From Candidatus Zixiibacteriota bacterium (GTDB lineage Bacteria; Zixibacteria; MSB-5A5; GN15; JAAZOE01): a stretch of DNA of 10,965 bases. Each line of letters opens with the position of its first letter. Positions within the stretch are counted from its first letter, which is position 1. Both the position numbers and the translations under genes were made by a program. A model generated the notes under the pieces. That model made no database searches, was not told the DNA's origin, and saw only the letters and a program-made list of their open reading frames with translations. Positions 1 to 7,012 of this stretch are shown here, in pieces. The DNA lies in contig JAUUYJ010000059.1 in the NCBI GenBank assembly GCA_030588275.1, positions 1 to 10,965 on the forward strand, given 5' to 3'.

Positions 1-394
1 AAACGCCGATGTGGTCTGGATGGCGATTGCATTTGAGATCATAATGGGCCAGGGCACGGATGACCCCCTCTTCCAGATTTCTGATAAACAGCCTCAGGTC
101 TCGCCCCCGGCGACGCAGGTCAATAATCGGATATATAACCAGTTGGCCCGGTCCGTGATAAGTGACATTCCCGCCGCGTGATATTTTGACAACCTCGACC
201 TGTCCGGAATTTTGATACATCGCTTCGTCATCGTCCCGCCCGACCGTAATAATATCAGGATGCGTCAGATATAAGAATGTATCTCGCACCGAACCGTTGA
301 GCCGATAACGGACCAACTGCCTCTGAAGCTCAAGCGCACTATTGTACGACCGTTCTCCGAGATATTTGGTCCAGCCATAAAATCGATGCGGCAT
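1..394 (-). CDS. lipB: Lipoyl(octanoyl) transferase LipB, N-terminal 131 residues (cut by left edge)
   Basis: LipB moves the octanoyl group from octanoyl-ACP to the target lysine of lipoyl domains; LipA then inserts sulfur. It is cytoplasmic. The reading frame was translated by hand from the ATG at 394-392 and stays open to the window edge. It begins MPHRFYGWTKYLGERSYN and carries the family signatures TVGRDDDE (residues 50-57), RGGNVTYHGPGQLVIYP (73-89, the substrate-binding core) and NRHPDHIGV at the edge. The catalytic lysine and cysteine of the family (Lys135 and Cys169 in E. coli) should lie beyond the left edge and cannot be checked. The start ATG shares one base with the TAA stop of the upstream E2 gene (TAATG) and has no strong Shine-Dalgarno sequence, so translation is probably coupled to E2. 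This pairing makes sense because E2 is a substrate of the lipoylation pathway. The identification is firm. Confidence 0.95.
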   Translation of the reverse strand, partial: MPHRFYGWTKYLGERSYNSALELQRQLVRYRLNGSVRDTFLYLTHPDIITVGRDDDEAMYQNSGQVEVVKISRGGNVTYHGPGQLVIYPIIDLRRRGRDLRLFIRNLEEGVIRALAHYDLKCNRHPDHIGV

Positions 395-1728
395 TAGCGC
401 AGTCTCGTCAACAACAGCGAAGGCTCCTGCAAATATTCAATCACCCTATGGAGAAACTGGACCGCCGTATGGCCGTCGATCAGACGATGGTCAAACGACA
501 GGCAGAAAGTTGACAGGTGGCGAATAACGATTTCATCATTAATGACAGCCGGCTTTTTGGCGATATTGTGAATGCCCAAAATAGCTACTTGTGGTTGGCT
601 GATAATCGGCGTCGAAGCTCCCGCGCCAAACATTCCGGCGTTGGTCAGGGTAAACGTCCCCCCCTGAACTTCGTTGATGGTAAGTTTATCGGTCCGAGCC
701 CGGTTGCCCAAATCGGTTAGTTCAACAGCAATATCAATAACCGATTTCTTATCGGCATCCCGAATGACCGGAACGATCAGGCCGCTTTCGCGAGCAACGG
801 CAACGCCGATATTGTAATATTTTTTGTAAATAATTTCGGTATCGGTCATCGAGGCATTGAGCGCAGGAAATTCTTTGAGTCCTTCCACCGCCGCCTTCAT
901 AATAAACGGCAGGTAGGTCAGCTTGGCACCGTAACTGGCCAGAAAGTTGTCCTTCATTTTGCTCCGGAATTCAACCAGGTTGGTGAAATCACATTCCTCA
1001 AAGGTGGTCACATGTGTTGATGTCTGTACCGAGCGAACCATATGCTCGGCAATCATCTTACGCGCTCCAGCCAAAGGAATCCGTTCTTCGACCATCTCTC
1101 CACCAGCAGTTGTTGGCGGGACATATTTTGATAAAGTCGGCTGGACAGCAGGGGCCGGTGTTGCTGAAGGTGCAGGTGCGGGTGTGCTTGATGGAGCCGT
1201 TGTTGCTTGAGTGATGTCACCAACAACAGAACGAGCTGAGGCCGCTTTTTCGACATCCTCTCTGGTGATCCGGCCAGACGGACCGGTACCGATAATAGTA
1301 CCGACATCCAGGCCATAATCTCGAACCAGTTTACGGACTGCCGGGGCCATTTTTACTTTACCGGCTTTACCAGTTGACTTAGTCGGAGCCGATGCTACCG
1401 GAGCTTCAGATTTTGTAGCGGCTGGAGCCGCCTTCTGTGATACCGTCTCTTTGGGAGCAGAAACTGCCGCCGGTTCGTCCGCCATTTCCCCTGACACGGC
1501 GATGGTACAGATAACTTTTCCGACCGGAACTACCTCGTCCGGCTGAACCAGAATCGCTTCAATAACTCCGGCATATTCAGCCGGAATTTCGACGTTGACT
1601 TTGTCGGTCATAATCTCAACCAATGGTTGATTAAGAGTAACTCGGTCGCCCGCTTTTACCATCCATTGTACGATGGTTCCTTCCAGAACCGACTCACCCA
1701 TTTGAGGGACTACCACCTCAAAAGCCAT
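394..1728 (-). CDS. Dihydrolipoamide acyltransferase, E2 component of a 2-oxo acid dehydrogenase complex
   Basis: This is the core E2 subunit, which takes the acyl group from E1 onto a lipoyl arm and passes it to CoA. The 444 residues have the classic layout. A lipoyl domain (about 1-76) has its lipoylated lysine at K43 in MTDKVNVEIPAE. An Ala/Pro-rich linker follows. A peripheral-subunit-binding domain (about 126-163) contains APAVRKLVRDYGLDV and GTGPSGRITREDVEKA. After a second Ala/Pro linker comes the catalytic domain (about 214-444), with active-site SFDHRLIDGH (H414, D418). The DKVNVEIPAE lipoyl motif and the overall length resemble branched-chain or 2-oxoglutarate type E2 more than long pyruvate E2. 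The acyl substrate cannot be settled without E1, which is not in the window. The ATG at 1728 has GGAGG four bases upstream. lipB follows with a one-base overlap. The family is sure; the substrate is not. Confidence 0.95.
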   Translation of the reverse strand: MAFEVVVPQMGESVLEGTIVQWMVKAGDRVTLNQPLVEIMTDKVNVEIPAEYAGVIEAILVQPDEVVPVGKVICTIAVSGEMADEPAAVSAPKETVSQKAAPAATKSEAPVASAPTKSTGKAGKVKMAPAVRKLVRDYGLDVGTIIGTGPSGRITREDVEKAASARSVVGDITQATTAPSSTPAPAPSATPAPAVQPTLSKYVPPTTAGGEMVEERIPLAGARKMIAEHMVRSVQTSTHVTTFEECDFTNLVEFRSKMKDNFLASYGAKLTYLPFIMKAAVEGLKEFPALNASMTDTEIIYKKYYNIGVAVARESGLIVPVIRDADKKSVIDIAVELTDLGNRARTDKLTINEVQGGTFTLTNAGMFGAGASTPIISQPQVAILGIHNIAKKPAVINDEIVIRHLSTFCLSFDHRLIDGHTAVQFLHRVIEYLQEPSLLLTRLR

Positions 1729-1860
1729 AATGCCTCCAAAATATATTTTACCTGTTTTAAGTTACTCAAACCGACCGAAAAGCGAAAAGTTCCCGTCTGT
1801 AAGTCTATTATCTGTATCGTTTTCTAATGGTCTGAATAGCCCTGATTTCTGTTATGATCC

Positions 1861-2940
1861 CTAATGAACTTCAAGCATTCTCTTAAGAGCCAAACCTGCC
1901 TCCGCTTTGATTGCACTAGGGACAACGATCCGATCAAAGCTACCCAAAGATTCGACCGTGTTGGCCAAATCAGCCATCGTCGTGCGATACATATTGGCGC
2001 AAACCGGGCATTTCATCCCGGATAACTCAAATATTTTTTTGTCCGGGAACTGATGCGCCATCCGATTAATCAGATTAATCTCAGTTCCGACAGCAATCAT
2101 AGTTCCGGCCGGTTGCTCTTCTATGTAATTGACAATAAATTTTGTCGATCCGACCGCATCAGCATTTTTGACAACTTCCCACTCACATTCGGGATGAACA
2201 ACCACTTTGGCATCCGGATGCTTCGCTTTCAGATCGGCAATCTGTGACGCTTTGAAATTGGTGTGAACGTGGCAATGCCCTTTCCATAAAATCAAGCGAG
2301 CCTTCTTTAAGCTCTCAAGATCAATCCCACCCTCTTCCTGACGGAAATCCCAAACGACAATTTCGTTATCCGGAATACCGAACCAGCGTCCGGTGTTGTA
2401 TCCCAGATGCTCATCAGGGAAGAAAAATAGTTTATCGACTTTATCGTAAACGTACTTAAAGGCCGCCTGGGCATTGGAAGAGGTACAGATCAGGCCTCGT
2501 TGACGACCACAAAAGGCTTTTAGGGCAGCGGCAGAATTCATGTATGACAAAGGGATCGTGTTGTCGGCCACGCCAATATCTTGAAGCGTTTTCCAAGCCA
2601 TCATAACGTCGTCCAAATCGGCCATATCAGCCATCGGACAACCGGCCAACGGATTTGGGAGATACACTTTTTGAAGATCGGCCGAAAGAATCTCAGCCGA
2701 TTCTGCCATAAAATGGACACCACAAAAAACGATATACTCGGCTTCCTTATGCTGTGATGCCTTAAGCGACAAATCGTACGAATCACCAACAAAATCGGCC
2801 ACGTCGGCCACTTCCAACCGTTGATAATGATGGGCCAGAATCAGAAGCCGATCCCCCATCTTCTTTTTCGCCTGATAGACAATCTCCCGAAGTTGTTCAT
2901 CGGTGGCCTGACGATATTTATCTGAAACTTCAAAATACAT
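1861..2940 (-). CDS. nadA: Quinolinate synthase NadA
   Basis: NadA condenses iminoaspartate, made by NadB, with dihydroxyacetone phosphate to give quinolinate, the first pyridine intermediate of de novo NAD synthesis. The enzyme carries an oxygen-sensitive [4Fe-4S] cluster. At 359 residues it matches the longer (B. subtilis-like) members. Recognisable blocks are ILAHHYQ (34-40), FCGVHFMAESAEIL (72-85), LAGCPMADM (98-106), DEHLGYNTGR (176-185), GHCHVH (221-226) and HPECEWEVV (249-257). By comparison with the E. coli and B. subtilis enzymes, the cluster ligands should be C101, C223 and C314, the last in the KCPVCANM segment. C311 and C314 form a CxxC like the one reported as redox-active in other NadA proteins. 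The start has AAGGA six bases upstream. No nadB or nadC is in the window, so it is probably a single-gene unit, with an inverted repeat in its leader. Confidence 0.97.
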   Translation of the reverse strand: MYFEVSDKYRQATDEQLREIVYQAKKKMGDRLLILAHHYQRLEVADVADFVGDSYDLSLKASQHKEAEYIVFCGVHFMAESAEILSADLQKVYLPNPLAGCPMADMADLDDVMMAWKTLQDIGVADNTIPLSYMNSAAALKAFCGRQRGLICTSSNAQAAFKYVYDKVDKLFFFPDEHLGYNTGRWFGIPDNEIVVWDFRQEEGGIDLESLKKARLILWKGHCHVHTNFKASQIADLKAKHPDAKVVVHPECEWEVVKNADAVGSTKFIVNYIEEQPAGTMIAVGTEINLINRMAHQFPDKKIFELSGMKCPVCANMYRTTMADLANTVESLGSFDRIVVPSAIKAEAGLALKRMLEVH

Positions 2941-2954
2941 TTTTTATCCTTCAG

Positions 2955-2994
2955 TTCAGTTCAACTGATATACGCAATAACCGGTTGAATTGAA
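2955..2994. promoter_or_regulatory. Inverted repeat in the nadA leader (possible operator or leader stem-loop)
   Basis: On the plus strand TTCAGTTCAAC (2955-2965) and GTTGAATTGAA (2984-2994) are complementary at 10 of 11 positions, separated by 18 nt. The left arm also contains a shorter near-palindrome, TCAGTT-C-AACTGA (2956-2968). A TATATC hexamer read on the minus strand (2972-2967), which could be a -10 box, lies just inside. It would place a transcript start about 20 nt before the nadA ATG, with the arms covering the -35 and start-site regions. This layout suits a repressor site, but no known regulator motif is recognised and no good -35 box is visible. Function is inferred. Confidence 0.35.
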
Positions 2995-3012
2995 GAATTT
3001 TCGACCAATCGA

Positions 3013-4002
3013 TTACTTTTTTTTGTGCGACGAATGACCCGGTTTCATACTCAATTCCGGATAGATATAATTAACCGCTTTGTTCACAGCGATGGCCGCT
3101 TCACCGGTTCCGGTCGAGATCAACTTAATTTTTCCAGGGTGCGTGACGATATCTCCGGCGGCAAAAACTCCTTCGATATTGGTCCGCATCAGTTCGTCCA
3201 CCTTGATGGAGTTTTTATCAAGTTCCAGGCCCCATTCCTTTAGTGGTTTGAGGTTGACTAAAAAACCGATATTGAGCACCAGAGCGTCAATATCAAAGCT
3301 CATCTCGGTCCCCTCTCGGGTTTGAACCACCTCAACCCGCTCGACCCACTGCTCACCATGAATGGTTTTGATCTCCCAAAATGGATAATAAATATTAACC
3401 GATGAGTCTTGTAACTTTAGAAACGAATCCTCGTGAGCCTGAAAGCGATCGAGCCGGTGGATCAGGTTTATCTCTTTGGCCAAAGGTTCCAATAGCAGAG
3501 CATGGTCCACCGCCGAATCTCCACCACCGACGATTAAGACTTTTTTATCTTTGAATTTTTCCGGCTCTTTGACGAAGTAATAAACGCCACACCCTTCAAG
3601 TTCTTCCAGATTGGGGACGCTTAGTTTGCGCGGGATAAAAGCTCCCATCCCGGCGCAGATGACAACCGTTTTAGAAAAGTGTTGTTCGCCGGTGGAAGTC
3701 GTCATTTCGATTATTCCATCGTCCCGTCTTTTTAGATCGGTCACTCGTTGCCCAAGCCCAATCGACCCGTCGTAGGTTCGGGCCTGCTCATCGAAGCGAC
3801 GGACTAAATCTTTGGCCAGAATTTTGGGAAACCCGGCCACGTCGTAAATATATTTTTCCGGGTAGAGAGCCTTGAGCCCACCACCGGTTTCGTCCAAACC
3901 TTCAAGAATTTTTGCTTTTACATCACGCAGTCCGGCATAATAAAGGGCATACATCCCGACCGGGCCGGCCCCGATTATAGTGATATCATAAACGTCTTCC
4001 AA
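3013..4002 (-). CDS. TrxR-like ferredoxin/flavodoxin--NADP+ reductase (type 2 FNR, YumC-like)
   Basis: This FAD enzyme exchanges electrons between NADPH and a ferredoxin or flavodoxin. Counting from the chosen start it has 329 residues, typical of this group. It shows the FAD-binding GAGPVG (11-16), the FNR-type block YPEKYIYDVAGFPKI (47-61), NADPH-binding GGGDSA (159-164), HRLDRFQAHE (182-191), which matches the 2'-phosphate-contacting stretch, and AAGDI (281-285). The redox CxxC of true thioredoxin reductase is absent: the region reads GCGVYYFVKEP. This argues for FNR, as in B. subtilis YumC, whose sequence it recalls closely. The frame opens further upstream, with an ATG at 4023 and one at 4071. 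I chose the TTG at 4002 because GGAGG (4015-4011) sits eight bases before it and it lies just past the peroxiredoxin stop. The ATG at 4023 (336 aa) is the main alternative. The C-terminus is a lysine/histidine-rich tail (SSHKKK). Confidence 0.92.
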   Translation of the reverse strand: MEDVYDITIIGAGPVGMYALYYAGLRDVKAKILEGLDETGGGLKALYPEKYIYDVAGFPKILAKDLVRRFDEQARTYDGSIGLGQRVTDLKRRDDGIIEMTTSTGEQHFSKTVVICAGMGAFIPRKLSVPNLEELEGCGVYYFVKEPEKFKDKKVLIVGGGDSAVDHALLLEPLAKEINLIHRLDRFQAHEDSFLKLQDSSVNIYYPFWEIKTIHGEQWVERVEVVQTREGTEMSFDIDALVLNIGFLVNLKPLKEWGLELDKNSIKVDELMRTNIEGVFAAGDIVTHPGKIKLISTGTGEAAIAVNKAVNYIYPELSMKPGHSSHKKK

Positions 4003-4006
4003 TGGT

Positions 4007-4480
4007 TCAGCCTCCGTAAACATTCTGTAATTGATCCAGAGCCGAAAAGAGCTCATTGACATCCGGTTCATCGTTTAAATCATGGTAGTCAATATAGCGG
4101 ATGATTCCCTGCTTATCAATAACGACAATAACCCGTTGGCTAAAGCCATGTTCGGTAAAAGCGAAATATTTTGTAGCGGTGTCACCATGCGGCCAAAAAT
4201 CAGAAAGAAGAGGGAAATCGATCCCTCCCATCGAATAGGCCCATGATTTGTGGCTGGGTACCGAATCGACCGATATGGCTAAAAGCTGGGTATCATAATC
4301 GCCGAATTTTTCCAGAATCTCCTGATATCCAGGAATCTGTCCGGAACAGACCGGTGTCCAATCGAGCGGATAGAAAGCGATGACAACGTTTTTTTCGCCT
4401 CGGTATTGTGACAGCCTGATGGTTCTGTCAAGGTGGGATGGTAATGTGAAGTCAGGTGCCTTTTCTCCAACTTTGAGCAT
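4007..4480 (-). CDS. 1-Cys peroxiredoxin of the AhpC/TSA family (AhpE/BCP-like)
   Basis: This is a thiol peroxidase that reduces hydrogen peroxide or organic hydroperoxides in the cytoplasm. The 157 residues show the thioredoxin-fold peroxiredoxin pattern: GEKAPDFTLP near the N-terminus, then FYPLDWTPVC, giving the active-site PxxxTxxC with peroxidatic Cys45. Later come ISVDSVPSHKSWAYSMGG, FPLLSDFWPHGDTATKYFAF and QRVIVVIDKQGIIRYI. Cys45 is the only cysteine in the protein, so there is no internal resolving cysteine and a partner thiol or other reductant is needed. Size and cysteine position match mycobacterial AhpE. The ATG at 4480 is preceded by AGGAGGAG at ideal spacing; a TTG at 4504 in the same frame is an unlikely start. 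The reductase gene begins 4 nt after its stop and takes its Shine-Dalgarno sequence from inside this gene, implying joint translation. Confidence 0.93.
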   Translation of the reverse strand: MLKVGEKAPDFTLPSHLDRTIRLSQYRGEKNVVIAFYPLDWTPVCSGQIPGYQEILEKFGDYDTQLLAISVDSVPSHKSWAYSMGGIDFPLLSDFWPHGDTATKYFAFTEHGFSQRVIVVIDKQGIIRYIDYHDLNDEPDVNELFSALDQLQNVYGG

Positions 4481-4567
4481 CAAATCTCCTCCTAATAATC
4501 CCAAGATATAATAATTTCAGATTGGACCAAGCGGTTCTGAGCTAAAATTACCTAAATCTTGTCTCCC

Positions 4568-5068
4568 CTACATCTCCATCGGGGCACCGTCGTCGTACCC
4601 AAACCAAAAATAGTTACCACTAATGGAATCTTTTTCTGCCTGGAGTGATTCAAAATGACCATACTCTTCGGCGGCCATATTTTCATACAGTTCTTTGATA
4701 TCTTTGGTGGGAGCATCTTCAGCTCCCTCTTTGTAATATTTGGTTGCGGCCAATTCTGCTTCAATGGCAAGATCAATATACTGTATTTCCGACAGGTTCT
4801 CTTTTTTCTCATTTTCGCGGAAGAATTTGGACAGGATGCTGATTCCATCGGTCGGAAGATCACCAACCTCTTCCCCGTGCAGTTTTTTGTAAACTTCAAT
4901 CAGGATCGATTCATGACGCATCTCATCCTGAGCCAGGTTAGTCAGCTTCCGTTTGGCCTCTTCATTTTTGGTCCGGCTGGCCAACTGAGTATAAAACCGC
5001 TGACCATCTATTTCTGCCACGATTGCCTGCTTAATGACTTCGCGCGATAGAGCGTCCTTAGGTGACAT
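4568..5068 (-). CDS. Ferritin-like / rubrerythrin-type diiron protein without rubredoxin domain
   Basis: The 166-residue, probably four-helix-bundle protein carries two matching half-sites of a diiron centre. Helix 1 has E19 in VAEIDGQRFY and helix 2 has E49xxH52 in DEMRHE. Helix 3 has E105 in EAELAATKYY and helix 4 has E135xxH138 in EEYGHFE. The pattern ExxGxxFY...ExxH repeated twice is the rubrerythrin/erythrin signature. There are no cysteines at all, so the rubredoxin [Fe(SCys)4] domain of classical rubrerythrin is absent. The C-terminal tail, NYFWFGYDDGAPMEM, is aromatic and acidic. Likely roles are peroxide reduction or iron oxidation and storage; which one cannot be read from the sequence. 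GAGGAA lies six bases before the ATG. The neighbouring peroxiredoxin and NADPH reductase suggest an oxidative-stress group. It is separated from the glnS unit by a hairpin at 5110-5126. Confidence 0.88.
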   Translation of the reverse strand: MSPKDALSREVIKQAIVAEIDGQRFYTQLASRTKNEEAKRKLTNLAQDEMRHESILIEVYKKLHGEEVGDLPTDGISILSKFFRENEKKENLSEIQYIDLAIEAELAATKYYKEGAEDAPTKDIKELYENMAAEEYGHFESLQAEKDSISGNYFWFGYDDGAPMEM

Positions 5069-5109
5069 TTCAAGTTCCTCGTTTTGTTAAACAGGAGAGA
5101 AAGTGAAAA

Positions 5110-5126
5110 GGGAAATTTTATTTCCC
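5110..5126 (-). terminator. Hairpin at end of the gltX-glnS-small ORF unit (weak intrinsic terminator)
   Basis: Read on the minus strand, GGGAAAT-AAA-ATTTCCC is a perfect 7-bp stem with a 3-nt loop, followed directly by TTTTCACTTTC. The TAA stop of the small ORF lies across the loop and the second arm. Only three G-C pairs support the stem and the U-run is broken, so termination may be partial. Its position between two gene groups fits a terminator or attenuator. Confidence 0.45.
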
Positions 5127-5285
5127 ATCCTCCAACTGTTTTAGTTCTTTTTTATATTTTTTGATCCGCTTGAACTCTTTGTCCGATGTCCTTCGGTCAA
5201 ACAGAGGACCGAACCGGTTTTTTTCAAACTGCAGTTCAAGCTTGTTGATTTTTTCCTTCAAATTTTCTATCTCTTCTGACATCAT
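5118..5285 (-). CDS. Small charged helical protein of unknown function (54-55 aa)
   Basis: I do not recognise this protein. Two adjacent ATG codons (5285 and 5282) follow the glnS stop by 8 nt, with AGGTAGGA just upstream. The product begins MSEEIENLKEKINKLELQFE and ends KKYKKELKQLEDGK. The first 20 residues have leucine/isoleucine heptad spacing (I6, L9, I13, L16, L18) and probably form a helix or short coiled coil. The middle, NRFGPLFDRR, is a likely turn. The last part is a second, very basic helix, so the whole reads as a helical hairpin. It has no cysteine, signal peptide or membrane segment. Good start context, close spacing to glnS and a hairpin at its end argue that it is a real gene co-expressed with gltX and glnS. 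Nucleic-acid or tRNA-synthetase association is only a thought prompted by charge and context. Confidence 0.65.
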   Translation of the reverse strand: MMSEEIENLKEKINKLELQFEKNRFGPLFDRRTSDKEFKRIKKYKKELKQLEDGK

Positions 5286-5293
5286 TCCTACCT

Positions 5294-7012
5294 TTATTTT
5301 TTACTCTTGTTTTTTGCAATCTTGGCCCAGGCATCCCTCAGGGTCACGGTCCGATTAAAGACCGGGTGCCCCGGCGTTGATTCGGAATCGACGCAAAAAT
5401 ATCCCAGACGCTCAAATTGATAGCGAGTTCCCGGTTTCGGGTCGGAAAGGGATGGCTCGACCTTGCAGTTCTTATTTATTTTCAACGAACCTGGATTGAC
5501 AAATTTCTTGAAGTCAGCTTCGGGATCTTCCTCAGCCGGATCGGGAACGCTTAAGAGTGTTTCATACTCGCGCACCTCGGCATCAACTGATGATGCGGCT
5601 GAAACCCAGTGCATGGTTGCCTTGACTTTCCGTCCATCGGGGGCCGAGCCACCTTTGGTGGCCGGGTCATAGCTACAATGCAGTTCTATGATTTCGCCAG
5701 TCTTGTCATCTTTGATAACTTTGTCGCAGGTGATAAAGTAGGCATAACGAAGGCGAACTTCCCGACCGGGAGCCAGCCGGAAAAACTTTTTCGGAGGCTC
5801 TTCCATAAAATCGCCCCGCTCTATGTACAGCTCTCTGGAGAATGGAACGGTTCTGGTGCCGGCCGATTCATCCTCCGGATTGTTGATCGCCTCCATCTCT
5901 TCTGTCTGACCTTCGGGGTAGTTGGTAATGACAACTTTGAGGGGGTCTAAAACCGCCATCACCCTCAGCGATGTTTTGTTCAAATCTTCCCGAACGTAAA
6001 ACTCAAGAAGGGCCAGGTCAACCAGCGAGGTTCGTTTGGAGACGCCAATCCGGTCGCAGAAATTTCTGATCGCCACCGGCGTATAGCCACGCCGTCTCAT
6101 CCCGGAGATGGTCGGCATCCGGGGATCGTCCCAGCCGCTGACATGCTTGTCGTTGACCAGTTGGATCAGTTTCCGCTTGCTCAGAATCGTGTAGGTGATA
6201 TTGAGGCGGGCAAATTCGATCTGCTGGGGATGATGCTCTTCCAGTTGATCCAAAAACCAGTCGTACAACGGGCGGTGGTCTTCAAAACCTATATCGCACA
6301 GTGAATGAGTGATTTTTTCGATTGAATCGGACTGACCATGCGCCCAGTCATACATCGGATAGATGCACCACTTATCACCGGTACGATGATGCGTTGCTCG
6401 CATAATGCGATACATAATCGGATCGCGCATATTTATATTGGGTGAGGCCATGTCGATTTTGGCCCGCAATGTTTTTGAGCCATCGGCAAATTCGCCCGCT
6501 TTCATTTTTTCAAACAGGTCGAGGTTTTCCTCAACGGTCCGATTGCGATAGGGGGACTCTTTTCCGGGGCTGGTGAGAGAACCACGGTACTCCCGAATCT
6601 CATCACCGGTCAGGTCGTCAACATAAGCAACACCCTTATTTATCAACCGGACGGCAAAATCATACAACTGATCAAAATAATCTGAGGCATGAAAGAGATT
6701 ATCGCCCCAGTCGAGGCCGAGCCATTTAATATCTTTCATGATCGCCTCGGCGTAGGCCGATTCCTCTTTCATCGGATTGGTATCGTCAAAACGAAGATTC
6801 ATCTGGCCGTTGTGCTGGGCCGCTACGCTATAGCTCAGGCAGAACGCCTTGGCATGCCCTATATGAAGATACCCGTTCGGTTCGGGAGGTAGGCGGGTAA
6901 TAACCTTTCCGCCATTTTTGCCGTTTTTGACATCCTCGGCAATTTTATCCCGGATAAAATCGGATAGAGGGGCGGTCTCATCCGTTTTGTTGTCGTCGCT
7001 ATGCTTGCTCAT
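5294..7012 (-). CDS. glnS: Glutaminyl-tRNA synthetase
   Basis: This class I synthetase charges tRNA-Gln with glutamine directly. From the chosen start it has 572 residues, close to the roughly 550 usual for the family. It carries the GlnRS-specific PPEPNGYLHIGHAKA (42-56; HIGH at 50-53), where GluRS would read PSPTG. It also has RFDDTNP (74-80), CIYPMYDWAHGQSDS (216-230) and the KMSKS-equivalent ILSKRKL (276-282). The C-terminal third is the two-barrel anticodon-binding region, with VVITNYPEGQTEEMEAINNP and the ending TVTLRDAWAK. I chose ATG 7012 (MSKHSDD) because GGA lies six bases upstream; ATG 7027 gives five extra residues and has no visible ribosome site. Either start lies inside the 3' end of gltX. 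The overlap is 14 nt from 7012, so the two synthetases are probably translated as a coupled pair. The small ORF follows after 8 nt. Confidence 0.97.
   Translation of the reverse strand: MSKHSDDNKTDETAPLSDFIRDKIAEDVKNGKNGGKVITRLPPEPNGYLHIGHAKAFCLSYSVAAQHNGQMNLRFDDTNPMKEESAYAEAIMKDIKWLGLDWGDNLFHASDYFDQLYDFAVRLINKGVAYVDDLTGDEIREYRGSLTSPGKESPYRNRTVEENLDLFEKMKAGEFADGSKTLRAKIDMASPNINMRDPIMYRIMRATHHRTGDKWCIYPMYDWAHGQSDSIEKITHSLCDIGFEDHRPLYDWFLDQLEEHHPQQIEFARLNITYTILSKRKLIQLVNDKHVSGWDDPRMPTISGMRRRGYTPVAIRNFCDRIGVSKRTSLVDLALLEFYVREDLNKTSLRVMAVLDPLKVVITNYPEGQTEEMEAINNPEDESAGTRTVPFSRELYIERGDFMEEPPKKFFRLAPGREVRLRYAYFITCDKVIKDDKTGEIIELHCSYDPATKGGSAPDGRKVKATMHWVSAASSVDAEVREYETLLSVPDPAEEDPEADFKKFVNPGSLKINKNCKVEPSLSDPKPGTRYQFERLGYFCVDSESTPGHPVFNRTVTLRDAWAKIAKNKSKK

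Noticed and set aside
1740..1769. TTGAGT-N18-TATATT on the minus strand before the E2 gene
   Set aside because: Transcription would start about 5 nt before the ATG, cutting into the good GGAGG ribosome site, so the match is probably chance. A weak TTCAGA-N18-GATAAT further upstream is no more convincing.
2998..3012. TCGA-TTGG-TCGA hairpin just after the FNR stop
   Set aside because: The stem is only 4 bp, is self-complementary by nature, and is not followed by a T-run.
4007..4504. Peroxiredoxin starting at TTG 4504 (165 aa)
   Set aside because: The ATG at 4480 has a strong AGGAGGAG site and yields the normal N-terminus, MLKVGEKAPDF. The extension would encode the ribosome site itself.
4481..4567. 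TTGGTC-N16-TATCTT as a promoter for the peroxiredoxin
   Set aside because: The -35 matches only 3 of 6 bases in an AT-rich gap. A promoter here is plausible, but this pair is not enough evidence.
4552..4899. 115-residue minus-strand frame overlapping the ferritin-like gene
   Set aside because: It is an alternative frame of a gene with two intact diiron half-sites. The peptide is rich in Lys, Pro and Arg without family features.
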